Positions 1-7,234 of a stretch of 10,929 bases of DNA are shown here, one piece after another. The notes under the pieces were generated by a model, which saw only the letters and a list, made by a program, of their open reading frames with translations, had not been told where the DNA came from and did not search any database. The stretch spans positions 1 through 10,929 of the forward strand of contig JAOHJV010000014.1 in the NCBI GenBank assembly GCA_028100865.1. The letters are read 5' to 3'. The translations under genes and the position numbers were made by a program. Position 1 is the first letter of the stretch. Each line of letters starts with the position of its first letter. This DNA comes from Candidatus Pelagibacter sp. (GTDB lineage: Bacteria; Pseudomonadota; Alphaproteobacteria; Pelagibacterales; Pelagibacteraceae).

Positions 1-632
1 ATTTTAATCCAACTACCAAATTAGATAGTGATGAAAAAAAAATATTAAAAGATTGGCAAGTAGAAAAAGATAAAAAGATAATTCTTTTACCTGGAAGATT
101 AACAGCGTGGAAGGGACAAGAGGTTTTTATAGAGGCGGTTAATTTAGTTAATATTGAACTTGGATACGAGGCTTTTTTTGCTGTAATACTTGGAAGTGAT
201 CAAGGTAGAGATCTATATAAAAAAAAACTTATCAGACTTACAGAGCAACATAGATTAGTTAATCAGGTAAAATTTATTGATCATTGTAAGGATATGGCCT
301 TAGCTTACAAAGTTTCAGATATAGTGGTATCAGCTTCAATTGAACCTGAAGCTTTCGGAAGAGTTGCTGTTGAAGCTCAATCAATGGAAAGGCCAATAAT
401 TGCAAGCAATATTGGTGGGTCTAATGAAACTATAATTGATGAAAAAACTGGATTTTTATTTGAGTCTAATAATGCAAAATCATTAAGTATAAAAATTTTA
501 AAAGTACTTTCTATGGATGAATCGTCATTACAATCAATAGGTAAAGAAGGAAGAAAAAACATAATTCAAAAATTTAATGTTGAAAAAATGTGCTTTTCTA
601 CTTATTCAGAGTATAAAAGATTATTAAATTAA
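1..632 (+). CDS. Glycosyltransferase, GT-B fold (GT4-like), C-terminal part
   Basis: This is the 3' part of a gene cut by the window edge; the frame is open from base 3 and ends in TAA at 630-632, giving 209 residues. What is visible is the nucleotide-sugar-binding domain of a family 4-type, retaining glycosyltransferase. A PGRLTAWKGQ motif (bases 90-119) is typical of the start of this domain. The E-x7-E motif follows (Glu codons at 348 and 372, within EAFGRVAVEA), then a Gly-Gly-Ser-rich stretch near 412-423. Such enzymes move a sugar from an NDP-sugar to a lipid or glycan acceptor, usually in LPS or other envelope glycan assembly at the cytoplasmic face of the inner membrane. Donor and acceptor cannot be read from this fragment. 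An ATG at 294 is internal, not the start, because conserved sequence precedes it. The stop overlaps the thrS start by one base (TAATG), suggesting co-transcription and translational coupling. The family call is solid; the substrate is unknown. Confidence 0.88.
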   Translation, partial: FNPTTKLDSDEKKILKDWQVEKDKKIILLPGRLTAWKGQEVFIEAVNLVNIELGYEAFFAVILGSDQGRDLYKKKLIRLTEQHRLVNQVKFIDHCKDMALAYKVSDIVVSASIEPEAFGRVAVEAQSMERPIIASNIGGSNETIIDEKTGFLFESNNAKSLSIKILKVLSMDESSLQSIGKEGRKNIIQKFNVEKMCFSTYSEYKRLLN

Positions 633-2548
633 TGCCTATTATTACATTACCAGATGGAAATAATTTAACATTTCCAAACAAAGTTTCAGGTCTAGATGTA
701 GCTGAAAAAATTAGTAAGTCTCTTGCTAAACAAGCTATGGTCATAAGTGTTGATGGTGATTTAAAAGATTTAGATTTTTTAATAGAAAAAGATTGTTCTA
801 TTAAAATTTTTACATCAAAAAACCCTGAGGGTTTAGAAACTATAAGACATGATACAGCTCATATATTGGCTATGGCTGTTCAAGAATTATTTCCTGGAAC
901 ACAAGTAACTATTGGGCCAGTTATTGAAAATGGTTTTTATTATGATTTTGCAAGAAAAGAACCTTTTACCGAGAATGATTTAGAAAAAATTGAAAATAAA
1001 ATGAAAGAAATTGTGGATAGAAATGAAATCACAAAAAGAGAAGTTTGGGAGAGAAATAAAGCTATTTCACATTTTAAAGAAAAAGGAGAAATTTACAAAG
1101 CAGAATTAATTGAAGCAATTCCAGAAAATGAAGATGTGTCTATTTATTTTCATGGAGCTTGGCATGACCTATGTAAAGGGCCTCATCTTTCTTCAACAGG
1201 TAAAATTGGAAAATTTTTCAAACTTACTAAAGTTTCAGGAGCCTATTGGAGAGGAGACTCCAATAATGAAATGTTGCAAAGAATATATGGAACAAGCTGG
1301 GCAACCCAAAAAGATTTAGATGAATATTTAAAAAGAATTGAAGAAGCAGAAAAAAGAGATCATCGAAAACTTGGAAAAGAAATGGATTTATTTCATTTTA
1401 GAGAAGAAAGTCCAGGTTCAGTATTTTGGCATGAAAGAGGATGGGCTTTATTCCAAAAATTGATTAATTATATGAGAGGTAGACAGGATGCTGCTGGTTA
1501 TAAAGAAGTAAATACTCCTGAAATATTAGATAGACAGTTATGGGAAAAATCTGGTCATTGGGAAAAATACGGTGAAAATATGTACACATCAGAAACTCCA
1601 GACGAAAAAGTATTTGCGATTAAACCCATGAATTGTCCTGGCCATATTCAGGTATTCAATCAAGGTTTGAAAAGTTATAAAGACCTTCCTTTACGTATAA
1701 CTGAATTTGGAAAAGTACATCGTTATGAACCATCTGGAGCACTCCATGGTTTATTAAGAGTTAGAGCATTCACCCAAGATGATGCTCATATATTTTGTTC
1801 GGAGGATCAAATTACAGGTGAATGTTTAGAAGTGACTAATTTAATTTTAGATATTTATAAAGATTTAGGTTTTGAAAATGTAATTTTAAAATATGCAGAT
1901 AGACCAGATGTAAGAGTTGGTGAAGATGAAGTTTGGGATAAAGCAGAAGCTTCATTGCTTGAAGCAGTTAAAGCATCTAAGTTAGAATATAGTATTAATA
2001 AGGGTGAGGGTGCATTTTATGGTCCAAAAATTGAATTTGTATTAAGAGATGCAATTGGTAGAGATTGGCAGTGCGGAACTTTGCAAGTTGATTTAAATTT
2101 ACCAGCAAGATTAGATGCTTCTTATGTTGATAAAGATGGAACTAAAAAAGTACCCGTAATGCTTCATCGAGCATTATTTGGTTCATTAGAAAGATTTATT
2201 GGAATTCTTATTGAAAATTATGCAGGTAAGTTTCCTTTTTGGATTTCTCCATTACAAACAGTTGTGATACCAATTTCAGAAGAATTTGATGATTATGCTA
2301 TTGAAGTATCAAAAAAAATTAAACAAGCAGGTATTAGTTCAAATGTTGATTTAAAAAAACAAAATTTAAATTACAAAATAAGAGATCATTCATTAGCAAA
2401 AATACCTCTTTTGTTAATTTGTGGTAAAAAAGAAGTTGACTCTAACTCGGTAACGATTAGAAGATTAGACACTAACAAACAAGAAAATATGGATATAGAC
2501 CAATTTTTAAAAACATTCTCTGCTTTAAATAAAGCATCCTCAAACTAA
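632..2548 (+). CDS. thrS: Threonine--tRNA ligase
   Basis: Class II aminoacyl-tRNA synthetase that charges tRNA-Thr with threonine and removes mischarged serine. At 638 residues it is full length (E. coli about 642). Domains in order: TGS (about 1-62); the editing domain (about 65-225) with its four site residues His73, His77, Cys181 and His185; the class II catalytic core (about 245-535); and the C-terminal anticodon-binding domain (about 540-632). The three zinc ligands that hold threonine are present as Cys335 (in MNCPGH), His386 and His512, and motif 2 Arg is at 364 (HRYEPSG). The start at 632 gives the usual N-terminus MPIITLPDG. It overlaps the upstream glycosyltransferase stop by one base and has no clear Shine-Dalgarno sequence, so it probably relies on translational coupling. 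The stop TAA is followed at once by the infC start. No leader resembling the E. coli ThrRS operator can exist here, since the upstream bases are coding. Confidence 0.98.
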   Translation: MPIITLPDGNNLTFPNKVSGLDVAEKISKSLAKQAMVISVDGDLKDLDFLIEKDCSIKIFTSKNPEGLETIRHDTAHILAMAVQELFPGTQVTIGPVIENGFYYDFARKEPFTENDLEKIENKMKEIVDRNEITKREVWERNKAISHFKEKGEIYKAELIEAIPENEDVSIYFHGAWHDLCKGPHLSSTGKIGKFFKLTKVSGAYWRGDSNNEMLQRIYGTSWATQKDLDEYLKRIEEAEKRDHRKLGKEMDLFHFREESPGSVFWHERGWALFQKLINYMRGRQDAAGYKEVNTPEILDRQLWEKSGHWEKYGENMYTSETPDEKVFAIKPMNCPGHIQVFNQGLKSYKDLPLRITEFGKVHRYEPSGALHGLLRVRAFTQDDAHIFCSEDQITGECLEVTNLILDIYKDLGFENVILKYADRPDVRVGEDEVWDKAEASLLEAVKASKLEYSINKGEGAFYGPKIEFVLRDAIGRDWQCGTLQVDLNLPARLDASYVDKDGTKKVPVMLHRALFGSLERFIGILIENYAGKFPFWISPLQTVVIPISEEFDDYAIEVSKKIKQAGISSNVDLKKQNLNYKIRDHSLAKIPLLLICGKKEVDSNSVTIRRLDTNKQENMDIDQFLKTFSALNKASSN

Positions 2549-3094
2549 GTGGCAGATTTTAAACAAAATTACTTTCAAAGAAGAACAAAAGATAGAGGTC
2601 CAAGATCTAATAATAGAATCTCGTCTCCTGATGTTCAGGTTATAGCAAGTGATGGTGAAAATCTTGGTGTGATGAATACCAATGAAGCTATTTCAATGGC
2701 AAAAAATCAAGGGCTAGATTTAATAGAGATAGCAGCTAATGCAAATCCACCTGTTTGTAAAATTATGGATATGGGTAAGTTTAAATATGATGCCCAGAAG
2801 AAAGCAAATATTGCTAAGAAAAAACAAAAAATTGTTTTATTAAAAGAGATTAAAATGAGACCTGTAACAGAAACTCATGATTATGATTTTAAGGTTAAAA
2901 ATGCAAAAAAATTTATTGCTAAAGGGGATAAAGTAAAATTTACTGTAAGATTTAAAGGTCGTGAATTACAACATTCTCATTTAGGAAAAGAATTGATGGA
3001 TAAGATCAAAGAAGACATGAAGGATATTGGTAAGGTAGAATTGCACCCTAAGTTTGATGGTAAGCAAATGATCATGGTAATTCAGCCTTTATAG
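2549..3094 (+). CDS. infC: Translation initiation factor IF-3
   Basis: IF-3 binds the 30S subunit, keeps it apart from 50S and checks the start codon and initiator tRNA. The protein is 181 residues (E. coli 180), with an N-terminal domain (about 18-85), a lysine-rich linker helix (about 83-98) and a C-terminal domain (about 98-178). The family signature around 69-80 (VCKIMDMGKFKY) is present, with Met75 where E. coli has Tyr. Other conserved stretches are KEIKMRP (99-105), VRFKGREL (133-140) and KQMIMV (172-177). The start is GTG directly after the thrS stop and in the same frame; nothing upstream can serve, and the next in-frame codons lead into the conserved DGPRSN-like segment, so GTG is the best choice. 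No Shine-Dalgarno sequence is seen, so reinitiation after thrS is likely. E. coli infC uses AUU for autoregulation by IF-3; GTG makes that mechanism less likely here. A 53-base spacer follows. Confidence 0.96.
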   Translation: MADFKQNYFQRRTKDRGPRSNNRISSPDVQVIASDGENLGVMNTNEAISMAKNQGLDLIEIAANANPPVCKIMDMGKFKYDAQKKANIAKKKQKIVLLKEIKMRPVTETHDYDFKVKNAKKFIAKGDKVKFTVRFKGRELQHSHLGKELMDKIKEDMKDIGKVELHPKFDGKQMIMVIQPL

Positions 3095-3104
3095 GCCTTA
3101 ATAT

Positions 3105-3127
3105 AGGTTGTAAATTTATATCAATCT
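3105..3127 (+). promoter_or_regulatory. Possible hairpin in the infC-rpmI spacer
   Basis: AGGTTG (3105-3110) can pair with CAATCT (3122-3127), six pairs including one G-U, leaving an 11-base loop that contains the palindrome TAAATTTA (3111-3118). No T-run follows, so it does not look like a terminator. In other bacteria ribosomal protein L20 represses this operon by binding an mRNA structure near this place, so an L20 site is conceivable. The stem is short and AT-rich and could be chance. Confidence 0.22.
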
Positions 3128-3136
3128 TTGTATAAC
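3108..3136 (+). promoter_or_regulatory. Candidate sigma-70-type promoter for rpmI-rplT
   Basis: TTGTAA (3108-3113, four of six matches to TTGACA) lies exactly 17 bases from TATAAC (3131-3136, five of six matches to TATAAT). Transcription would begin near 3142-3145, only a few bases before the rpmI ATG at 3148, so the message would be nearly leaderless. AT-rich spacers produce such matches by chance, so this is a weak to moderate call. Confidence 0.35.
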
Positions 3137-3147
3137 ACCGCAGAATT

Positions 3148-3354
3148 ATGCCAAAATTAAAAACAAAAAGCTCAGCTAAAAAAAGATTTAAAATATCGGC
3201 TACTGGAAAAGTAATGACTGCCCAAGCTGGTAAAAGACACGGTATGATTAAAAGAACGAATTCTCAAATAAGAAAATTAAGAGGCACAACAGCTATGTCT
3301 AAGCAAGATAGCAAAATTGTTAAATCATACATGCCCTACAGTTTAAGAGGTTAA
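3148..3354 (+). CDS. rpmI: 50S ribosomal protein bL35
   Basis: Small, highly basic large-subunit protein of 68 residues (usual length about 65). The N-terminus [15 protein letters not shown] and the [12 protein letters not shown] segment (about 30-37) are family hallmarks, and lysine and arginine are spread throughout for binding 23S rRNA. The ATG at 3148 gives the standard start. No Shine-Dalgarno sequence precedes it (CGCAGAATT), and a candidate promoter just upstream would leave almost no leader. It is followed after two bases by rplT, the universal bL35-bL20 pairing, and its last codons contain the rplT ribosome-binding site. Confidence 0.97.
   Translation: MPKLKTKSSAKKRFKISATGKVMTAQAGKRHGMIKRTNSQIRKLRGTTAMSKQDSKIVKSYMPYSLRG
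3345..3350 (+). promoter_or_regulatory. Ribosome-binding site of rplT, inside rpmI
   Basis: AAGAGG lies in the last codons of rpmI, six bases before the rplT ATG at 3357. It is one of the few good Shine-Dalgarno sequences in this window and supports both the rplT start and coupling with rpmI. Confidence 0.7.
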
Positions 3355-3356
3355 TA

Positions 3357-3713
3357 ATGGCAAGAGTAAAAAGAGGCGTAACTAGCAAAGCAAAACATAA
3401 AAAAGTTTTAAAGGCTGTCAAAGGTCAATGGGGCAGAAGAAAAAATACTATCAGAGTTGCAAAGCAAGCGATGGAAAAAGCGATGCAATATGCTTACAGA
3501 GATAGAAGAAATAAAAAAAGAGATTTCAAATCTTTGTGGATACAAAGAATTAATGCCGGTGTTAGAGCTGAAGGATTAACTTATTCTAAATTTATCAATG
3601 GTCTTGGAAAATGTGGCATAAAAATTGATAGAAAAATTTTAGCTGAAATTGCTTACGATAGCCCAGAAGCATTTAAAACAATTGTTCAAAAAGCCCAATC
3701 CGCTTTAAATTAA
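3357..3713 (+). CDS. rplT: 50S ribosomal protein bL20
   Basis: Large-subunit assembly protein that binds 23S rRNA early and, in several bacteria, represses its own operon. The length, 118 residues, is the family norm. The N-terminus [19 protein letters not shown] and the following basic helix region ([23 protein letters not shown], about 45-67) match bL20 throughout; the globular C-terminal half carries the conserved [11 protein letters not shown] segment (about 73-83). The start is fixed by a Shine-Dalgarno sequence in the end of rpmI. A 43-base spacer with a hairpin separates it from pheS. The same rpmI-rplT-pheS-pheT neighbourhood occurs widely in bacteria. Confidence 0.98.
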   Translation: MARVKRGVTSKAKHKKVLKAVKGQWGRRKNTIRVAKQAMEKAMQYAYRDRRNKKRDFKSLWIQRINAGVRAEGLTYSKFINGLGKCGIKIDRKILAEIAYDSPEAFKTIVQKAQSALN

Positions 3714-3728
3714 TCTTCGCTATTGTTT

Positions 3729-3747
3729 TTATTTCTTAAGGAAATAA
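3729..3747 (+). promoter_or_regulatory. Perfect hairpin spanning the pheS ribosome-binding site
   Basis: TTATTTC (3729-3735) and GAAATAA (3741-3747) form a seven-pair stem with the five-base loop TTAAG. The likely pheS Shine-Dalgarno sequence AAGGAA (3738-3743) is partly in the loop and partly in the 3' arm. The site ends ten bases before the pheS ATG. No T-run follows, so it is not a standard terminator. It could modulate pheS translation; this is inference from base pairing only. Confidence 0.4.
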
Positions 3748-3756
3748 TCTATCAAT

Positions 3757-4824
3757 ATGTCAGACATAAAAAATATTCAAAATGACTACTCGGCTAAACT
3801 TAGCAATAATTTAAGTTTAGAAGAAATTAATCAAATCAAGACGGAGTTATTTGGCAAAAACGGTTTGATCTCTTCCCAATTCAAAAATATTGGATCTATT
3901 CCAGAGACAGACAGAAAAAAATTTGCATCAGATCTTAATCAAATTAAGGATGAGTTACAAAATTTAATAACTAGTAAAATTAATGAAATTGAATCAAAAA
4001 AAATAAATGAAAAATTAGAAAAAGAAAAAATTGATGTAACTCTTCCCGAAAGATCTTTTGTTAGAGGTAAAATTCATCCTGTTTCACAAACTATAGATGA
4101 AATTTCATCAATTTTTTCTGAGATAGGTTTTAGTGTTGAAGAGGGCCCAGATATTGAAAATGAGTATAACAATTTTACAGCTTTAAATACACCTGACAAT
4201 CACCCAGCAAGAGATATGCATGACACGTTTTATCTTGATGAGAATAAAGAAATTTTATTAAGGACTCATACATCTCCAGTTCAAATTAGAACAATGCTAA
4301 AAGATAAACCTCCATTTAAGATTATTGCGCCTGGAAGAACTTATAGGTCGGATAGTGACCAAACTCATGCACCAATGTTTCATCAAGTAGAAGGTTTACA
4401 TATAGATAAAGATATAAACATGGGACATTTAAAGGGCTGCTTAAATTATTTTATTAAAGAATTTTTTGAAGTTGAAAAAATTAAAATGCGATTTAGACCA
4501 AGTCACTTCCCTTTTACTGAACCATCAGCTGAAGTAGATATTGGTTATGAAATTAAAGATGGAAAAATTGTTATTGGAGAAGGAGACCAATGGCTTGAAA
4601 TATTGGGTTGTGGAATGGTTCATCCCAATGTTTTGAAAAATGTGAAAGTCGATCCATCAAAGTATCAAGGTTATGCATTTGGAATAGGAATTGATCGATT
4701 AGCGATGCTTAAATATGGGATTAATGATCTAAGAGCTTTTTTTGATTGTGATTATAGATGGTTAAATCATTTTGGATTTGATCCTTTAGATGTACCAACA
4801 AATTATAGAGGTTTAAGTCGATGA
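3757..4824 (+). CDS. pheS: Phenylalanine--tRNA ligase, alpha subunit
   Basis: Catalytic subunit of the (alpha-beta)2 phenylalanyl-tRNA synthetase, which attaches Phe to tRNA-Phe. It has 355 residues. An N-terminal coiled-coil arm (about 1-95, rich in Lys, Glu and Ile) precedes the class II catalytic domain. Recognisable elements are [10 protein letters not shown] (107-116, start of the core), the motif 2 region [21 protein letters not shown] (193-213), and motif 3 around [13 protein letters not shown] (305-317). The protein does not end shortly after the usual NDLRAFF (323-329) but continues for about 25 residues to a Gly-Leu-Ser-Arg end, a form I associate with alphaproteobacteria. The ATG at 3757 follows AAGGAA at an unusually long spacing of 13 bases, inside a hairpin. 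The stop TGA overlaps the pheT ATG by four bases (ATGA), giving coupled, equal synthesis of the two subunits. No leader peptide like E. coli pheM fits in the upstream spacer. Confidence 0.98.
   Translation: MSDIKNIQNDYSAKLSNNLSLEEINQIKTELFGKNGLISSQFKNIGSIPETDRKKFASDLNQIKDELQNLITSKINEIESKKINEKLEKEKIDVTLPERSFVRGKIHPVSQTIDEISSIFSEIGFSVEEGPDIENEYNNFTALNTPDNHPARDMHDTFYLDENKEILLRTHTSPVQIRTMLKDKPPFKIIAPGRTYRSDSDQTHAPMFHQVEGLHIDKDINMGHLKGCLNYFIKEFFEVEKIKMRFRPSHFPFTEPSAEVDIGYEIKDGKIVIGEGDQWLEILGCGMVHPNVLKNVKVDPSKYQGYAFGIGIDRLAMLKYGINDLRAFFDCDYRWLNHFGFDPLDVPTNYRGLSR
4807..4811 (+). promoter_or_regulatory. Ribosome-binding site of pheT, inside pheS
   Basis: AGAGG sits nine bases before the pheT ATG at 4821, within the last codons of pheS. 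It fixes the start that makes the four-base ATGA overlap. Confidence 0.6.
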
Positions 4825-7229
4825 AAATCACATTTGATTGGTTGAAAGATCATTTAGACACAAAATTAAATGAAGATAAGCTTTTAGAACAGCTGACAAA
4901 TGTTGGGCTTGAGGTTGAAAGTGTAGAAAACTTATCAGCTGGTCTTGATTTATTTAAAGTAGCAAAAATTTTAAAGACAGAAAAACATCCAAATGCTGAT
5001 CGACTAAAAGTTTGTGACGTCGATGTGGGAGAAAAAGAAATCAAAAAAGTTGTGTGTGGTGCACTCAATGCAAGAGAAGGATTAATTACAATATATGCTC
5101 CTCCAGGAGCCATTGTTCCAAAAAGTAAAGTAAAATTGGTGGTAGCTAAAATTAGGAACGTTACTTCTTACGGGATGCTTTGTTCTGAGTCTGAATTAAA
5201 TTTATCAGACGAAAGTGATGGAATAACTGAATTGTCATCAAAAAAATATGAAAAGAGTATTGGAAAAAGTTATTTCTCAAAATCAAATTCCAATCTTATA
5301 GATCTATCGATTACTCCTAATAGGCCAGATTGCCTTGGTGTTAGAGGAATAGCGAGAGATCTTGCTGCTTCAGGTTTTGGAAAATTAAAAAATTTAAAAG
5401 GAAAAAAAATTAAGTCAAATGTGAAACAAACTTTAAAAGTTAAAATTAATAAAGAAAAAAATCAAGCTTGTAGTTCTTTTGGTAGCTGTTTAATTGCTAA
5501 TGTAAAAAATACTGAAAGCCCTAAATGGTTAAAAGATAAACTAGTTTCAATTGGACAAAAACCAATTTCAGCAATAGTTGATATTACCAACTATGTAATG
5601 CTTGATATTAATCGTCCACTACATGCTTATGATGCAGATAAAATAGAAAAAAGTATTGTAGTTAGGAATTCAAAATCTGGTGAAGATTTTACAGCTCTCG
5701 ATAATAAAAATTATAAATTAGATGATGGGATGTGTGTAATTAGCGATAACGAAGGTGTGTTAGGATTAGGTGGAATTATTGGAGGCACAAGGTCAGGTAC
5801 TGAATTCGATACAAAAAATATTTTATTGGAGTCAGCTTATTTTGAGCCCAGATCTATTAGAAGTACATCAAAAAAATTAAACCTAGATACAGATGCAAAG
5901 TTTAGGTTTGAAAGAGGTATTGATCCATTATCGATTGAAGATGGATTAAATAAAGCAGCACTATTAATTAAAGAGATTTGTGGAGGTGAAATTAGTAAAA
6001 TTGACATTCAAACAATCGAAACAGTAAAAGCTAAAACCATAAAATTTGATACTAATTTATTTGAAAAAATAACAGGATTTAAAATTTCAATTAAGGAAAT
6101 GGTTAAAATCTTAGAAGATCTTGGTTTTAAAATTAAAAAGGAAAAAAAACATTTAAAATTAACCATCCCAACTTGGAGACCAGATATTTCACATGAAATA
6201 GATATTGTTGAAGAGCTAGTAAGAATAACTGGTTATGATAAGATAAAAATTATAGATCCAATTAAAGAAAGAACTCAATCTACTTTAACTCAGTCGCAAA
6301 AGTTATTTCATTTTTTGCAAAGAGCAATTGCTTCTAAAGGTTATTTAGAGGCAATAACATGGTCATTTACTGACTCAAATTATAATGATCTTTTTAAAGA
6401 TAAGAATAAAGAAATTAAAATTGTAAATCCCATAAGTTCTGACCTAGGTGTTTTAAGGAACTCAATATTTTCAAATTTAATTATGTATATGAATAAAAAT
6501 TTGGATAGAGGTTTTAAAGATTTATCAATATTTGAAATAGGACCAGTTTTTACCGGTTCTAGTCCAGGTGAACAAAACACTGTGGTATGTGGACTATCAG
6601 CAGGCAAAAGATCAAGACTATCTTGGATTGAAAAAGAGAGAAATGTTGATGTATTTGATATTAAAAGAGATGTAGTTCAAACTTTAGTTGAAGCAGGATA
6701 TAATTCAGACAAGTTTTTTATAGATAGCGAAACACCAAATTACTATCATCCAGGTAAGTCTGGTAGATTATTTATAAATAGAGGCAAAGATCAAATAGCA
6801 GCATATTTTGGTGAAATTCATCCAAATATTATAAAAAAAATAGATATTAAAACAGAATCCCTAGTTGGCTTTGAAATTTTCTTAGATAATTTAAAATTAC
6901 CAAAAAAAACATTAAATGATCAAAAAACTAAATTTGAAGTCTCAGATTATCAAAAGTCTGAAAGAGACTTTGCGTTTATAGTTAATAAAGAAGTTGAAGC
7001 TCAAGATTTAATTAATGCCATCTCAAGTGTGGATCAAAAACTTATAAGTAATATTAAAGTTTTTGATGTTTACGATGGTGAAAATATTCCAGAAAATCAA
7101 AAATCAATAGCAATTAGTGTAACTATACAATCATCTGAAAAAACATTGAATGATAATGATTTAGAAAACATTAATAACTCTATAATTAAATCAGTTGAAA
7201 GTAAAACTGGCGCTAAGATACGTTCTTAA
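4821..7229 (+). CDS. pheT: Phenylalanine--tRNA ligase, beta subunit
   Basis: Structural, editing and tRNA-binding subunit of phenylalanyl-tRNA synthetase. It has 802 residues, close to the E. coli length of 795. Domains in order: N-terminal part and EMAP-type OB-fold tRNA-binding domain (about 39-150, with [12 protein letters not shown] at 56-67); B3/B4 editing domain, which hydrolyses Tyr-tRNA-Phe (about 215-385); B5 domain (about 402-475, with [16 protein letters not shown] at 450-465); a catalytically silent class II-like core (about 490-695, with FEIGPVF at 571-577); and a ferredoxin-fold anticodon-binding domain (about 708-801, with [10 protein letters not shown] at 712-721). The start overlaps the pheS stop and has a Shine-Dalgarno sequence. 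lepA follows after five bases instead of ihfA as in E. coli. No frameshift or missing domain is seen. Confidence 0.98.
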   Translation: MKITFDWLKDHLDTKLNEDKLLEQLTNVGLEVESVENLSAGLDLFKVAKILKTEKHPNADRLKVCDVDVGEKEIKKVVCGALNAREGLITIYAPPGAIVPKSKVKLVVAKIRNVTSYGMLCSESELNLSDESDGITELSSKKYEKSIGKSYFSKSNSNLIDLSITPNRPDCLGVRGIARDLAASGFGKLKNLKGKKIKSNVKQTLKVKINKEKNQACSSFGSCLIANVKNTESPKWLKDKLVSIGQKPISAIVDITNYVMLDINRPLHAYDADKIEKSIVVRNSKSGEDFTALDNKNYKLDDGMCVISDNEGVLGLGGIIGGTRSGTEFDTKNILLESAYFEPRSIRSTSKKLNLDTDAKFRFERGIDPLSIEDGLNKAALLIKEICGGEISKIDIQTIETVKAKTIKFDTNLFEKITGFKISIKEMVKILEDLGFKIKKEKKHLKLTIPTWRPDISHEIDIVEELVRITGYDKIKIIDPIKERTQSTLTQSQKLFHFLQRAIASKGYLEAITWSFTDSNYNDLFKDKNKEIKIVNPISSDLGVLRNSIFSNLIMYMNKNLDRGFKDLSIFEIGPVFTGSSPGEQNTVVCGLSAGKRSRLSWIEKERNVDVFDIKRDVVQTLVEAGYNSDKFFIDSETPNYYHPGKSGRLFINRGKDQIAAYFGEIHPNIIKKIDIKTESLVGFEIFLDNLKLPKKTLNDQKTKFEVSDYQKSERDFAFIVNKEVEAQDLINAISSVDQKLISNIKVFDVYDGENIPENQKSIAISVTIQSSEKTLNDNDLENINNSIIKSVESKTGAKIRS

Positions 7230-7234
7230 AACAA

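Noticed and set aside
294..632. A separate 112-residue gene starting at ATG 294
   Set aside because: The same frame is open back to base 3 and encodes the conserved glycosyltransferase motif at 90-119, so the ATG is internal.
1110..1319. 69-codon + strand ORF inside thrS
   Set aside because: It lies wholly within thrS in another frame, covers the conserved editing domain and has no start signal or recognisable product.
3714..3756. Phe attenuator leader peptide or T-box before pheS
   Set aside because: The 43-base spacer has no short ORF with Phe codons, no T-box sequence and no terminator T-run after the hairpin.
4850..5113. 87-codon - strand ORF opposite pheT
   Set aside because: Antisense shadow of the tRNA-binding domain; no homology is recognised and no independent expression signals are seen.
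6380..6607. 75-codon - strand ORF opposite pheT
   Set aside because: Antisense shadow with composition dictated by the pheT codons.
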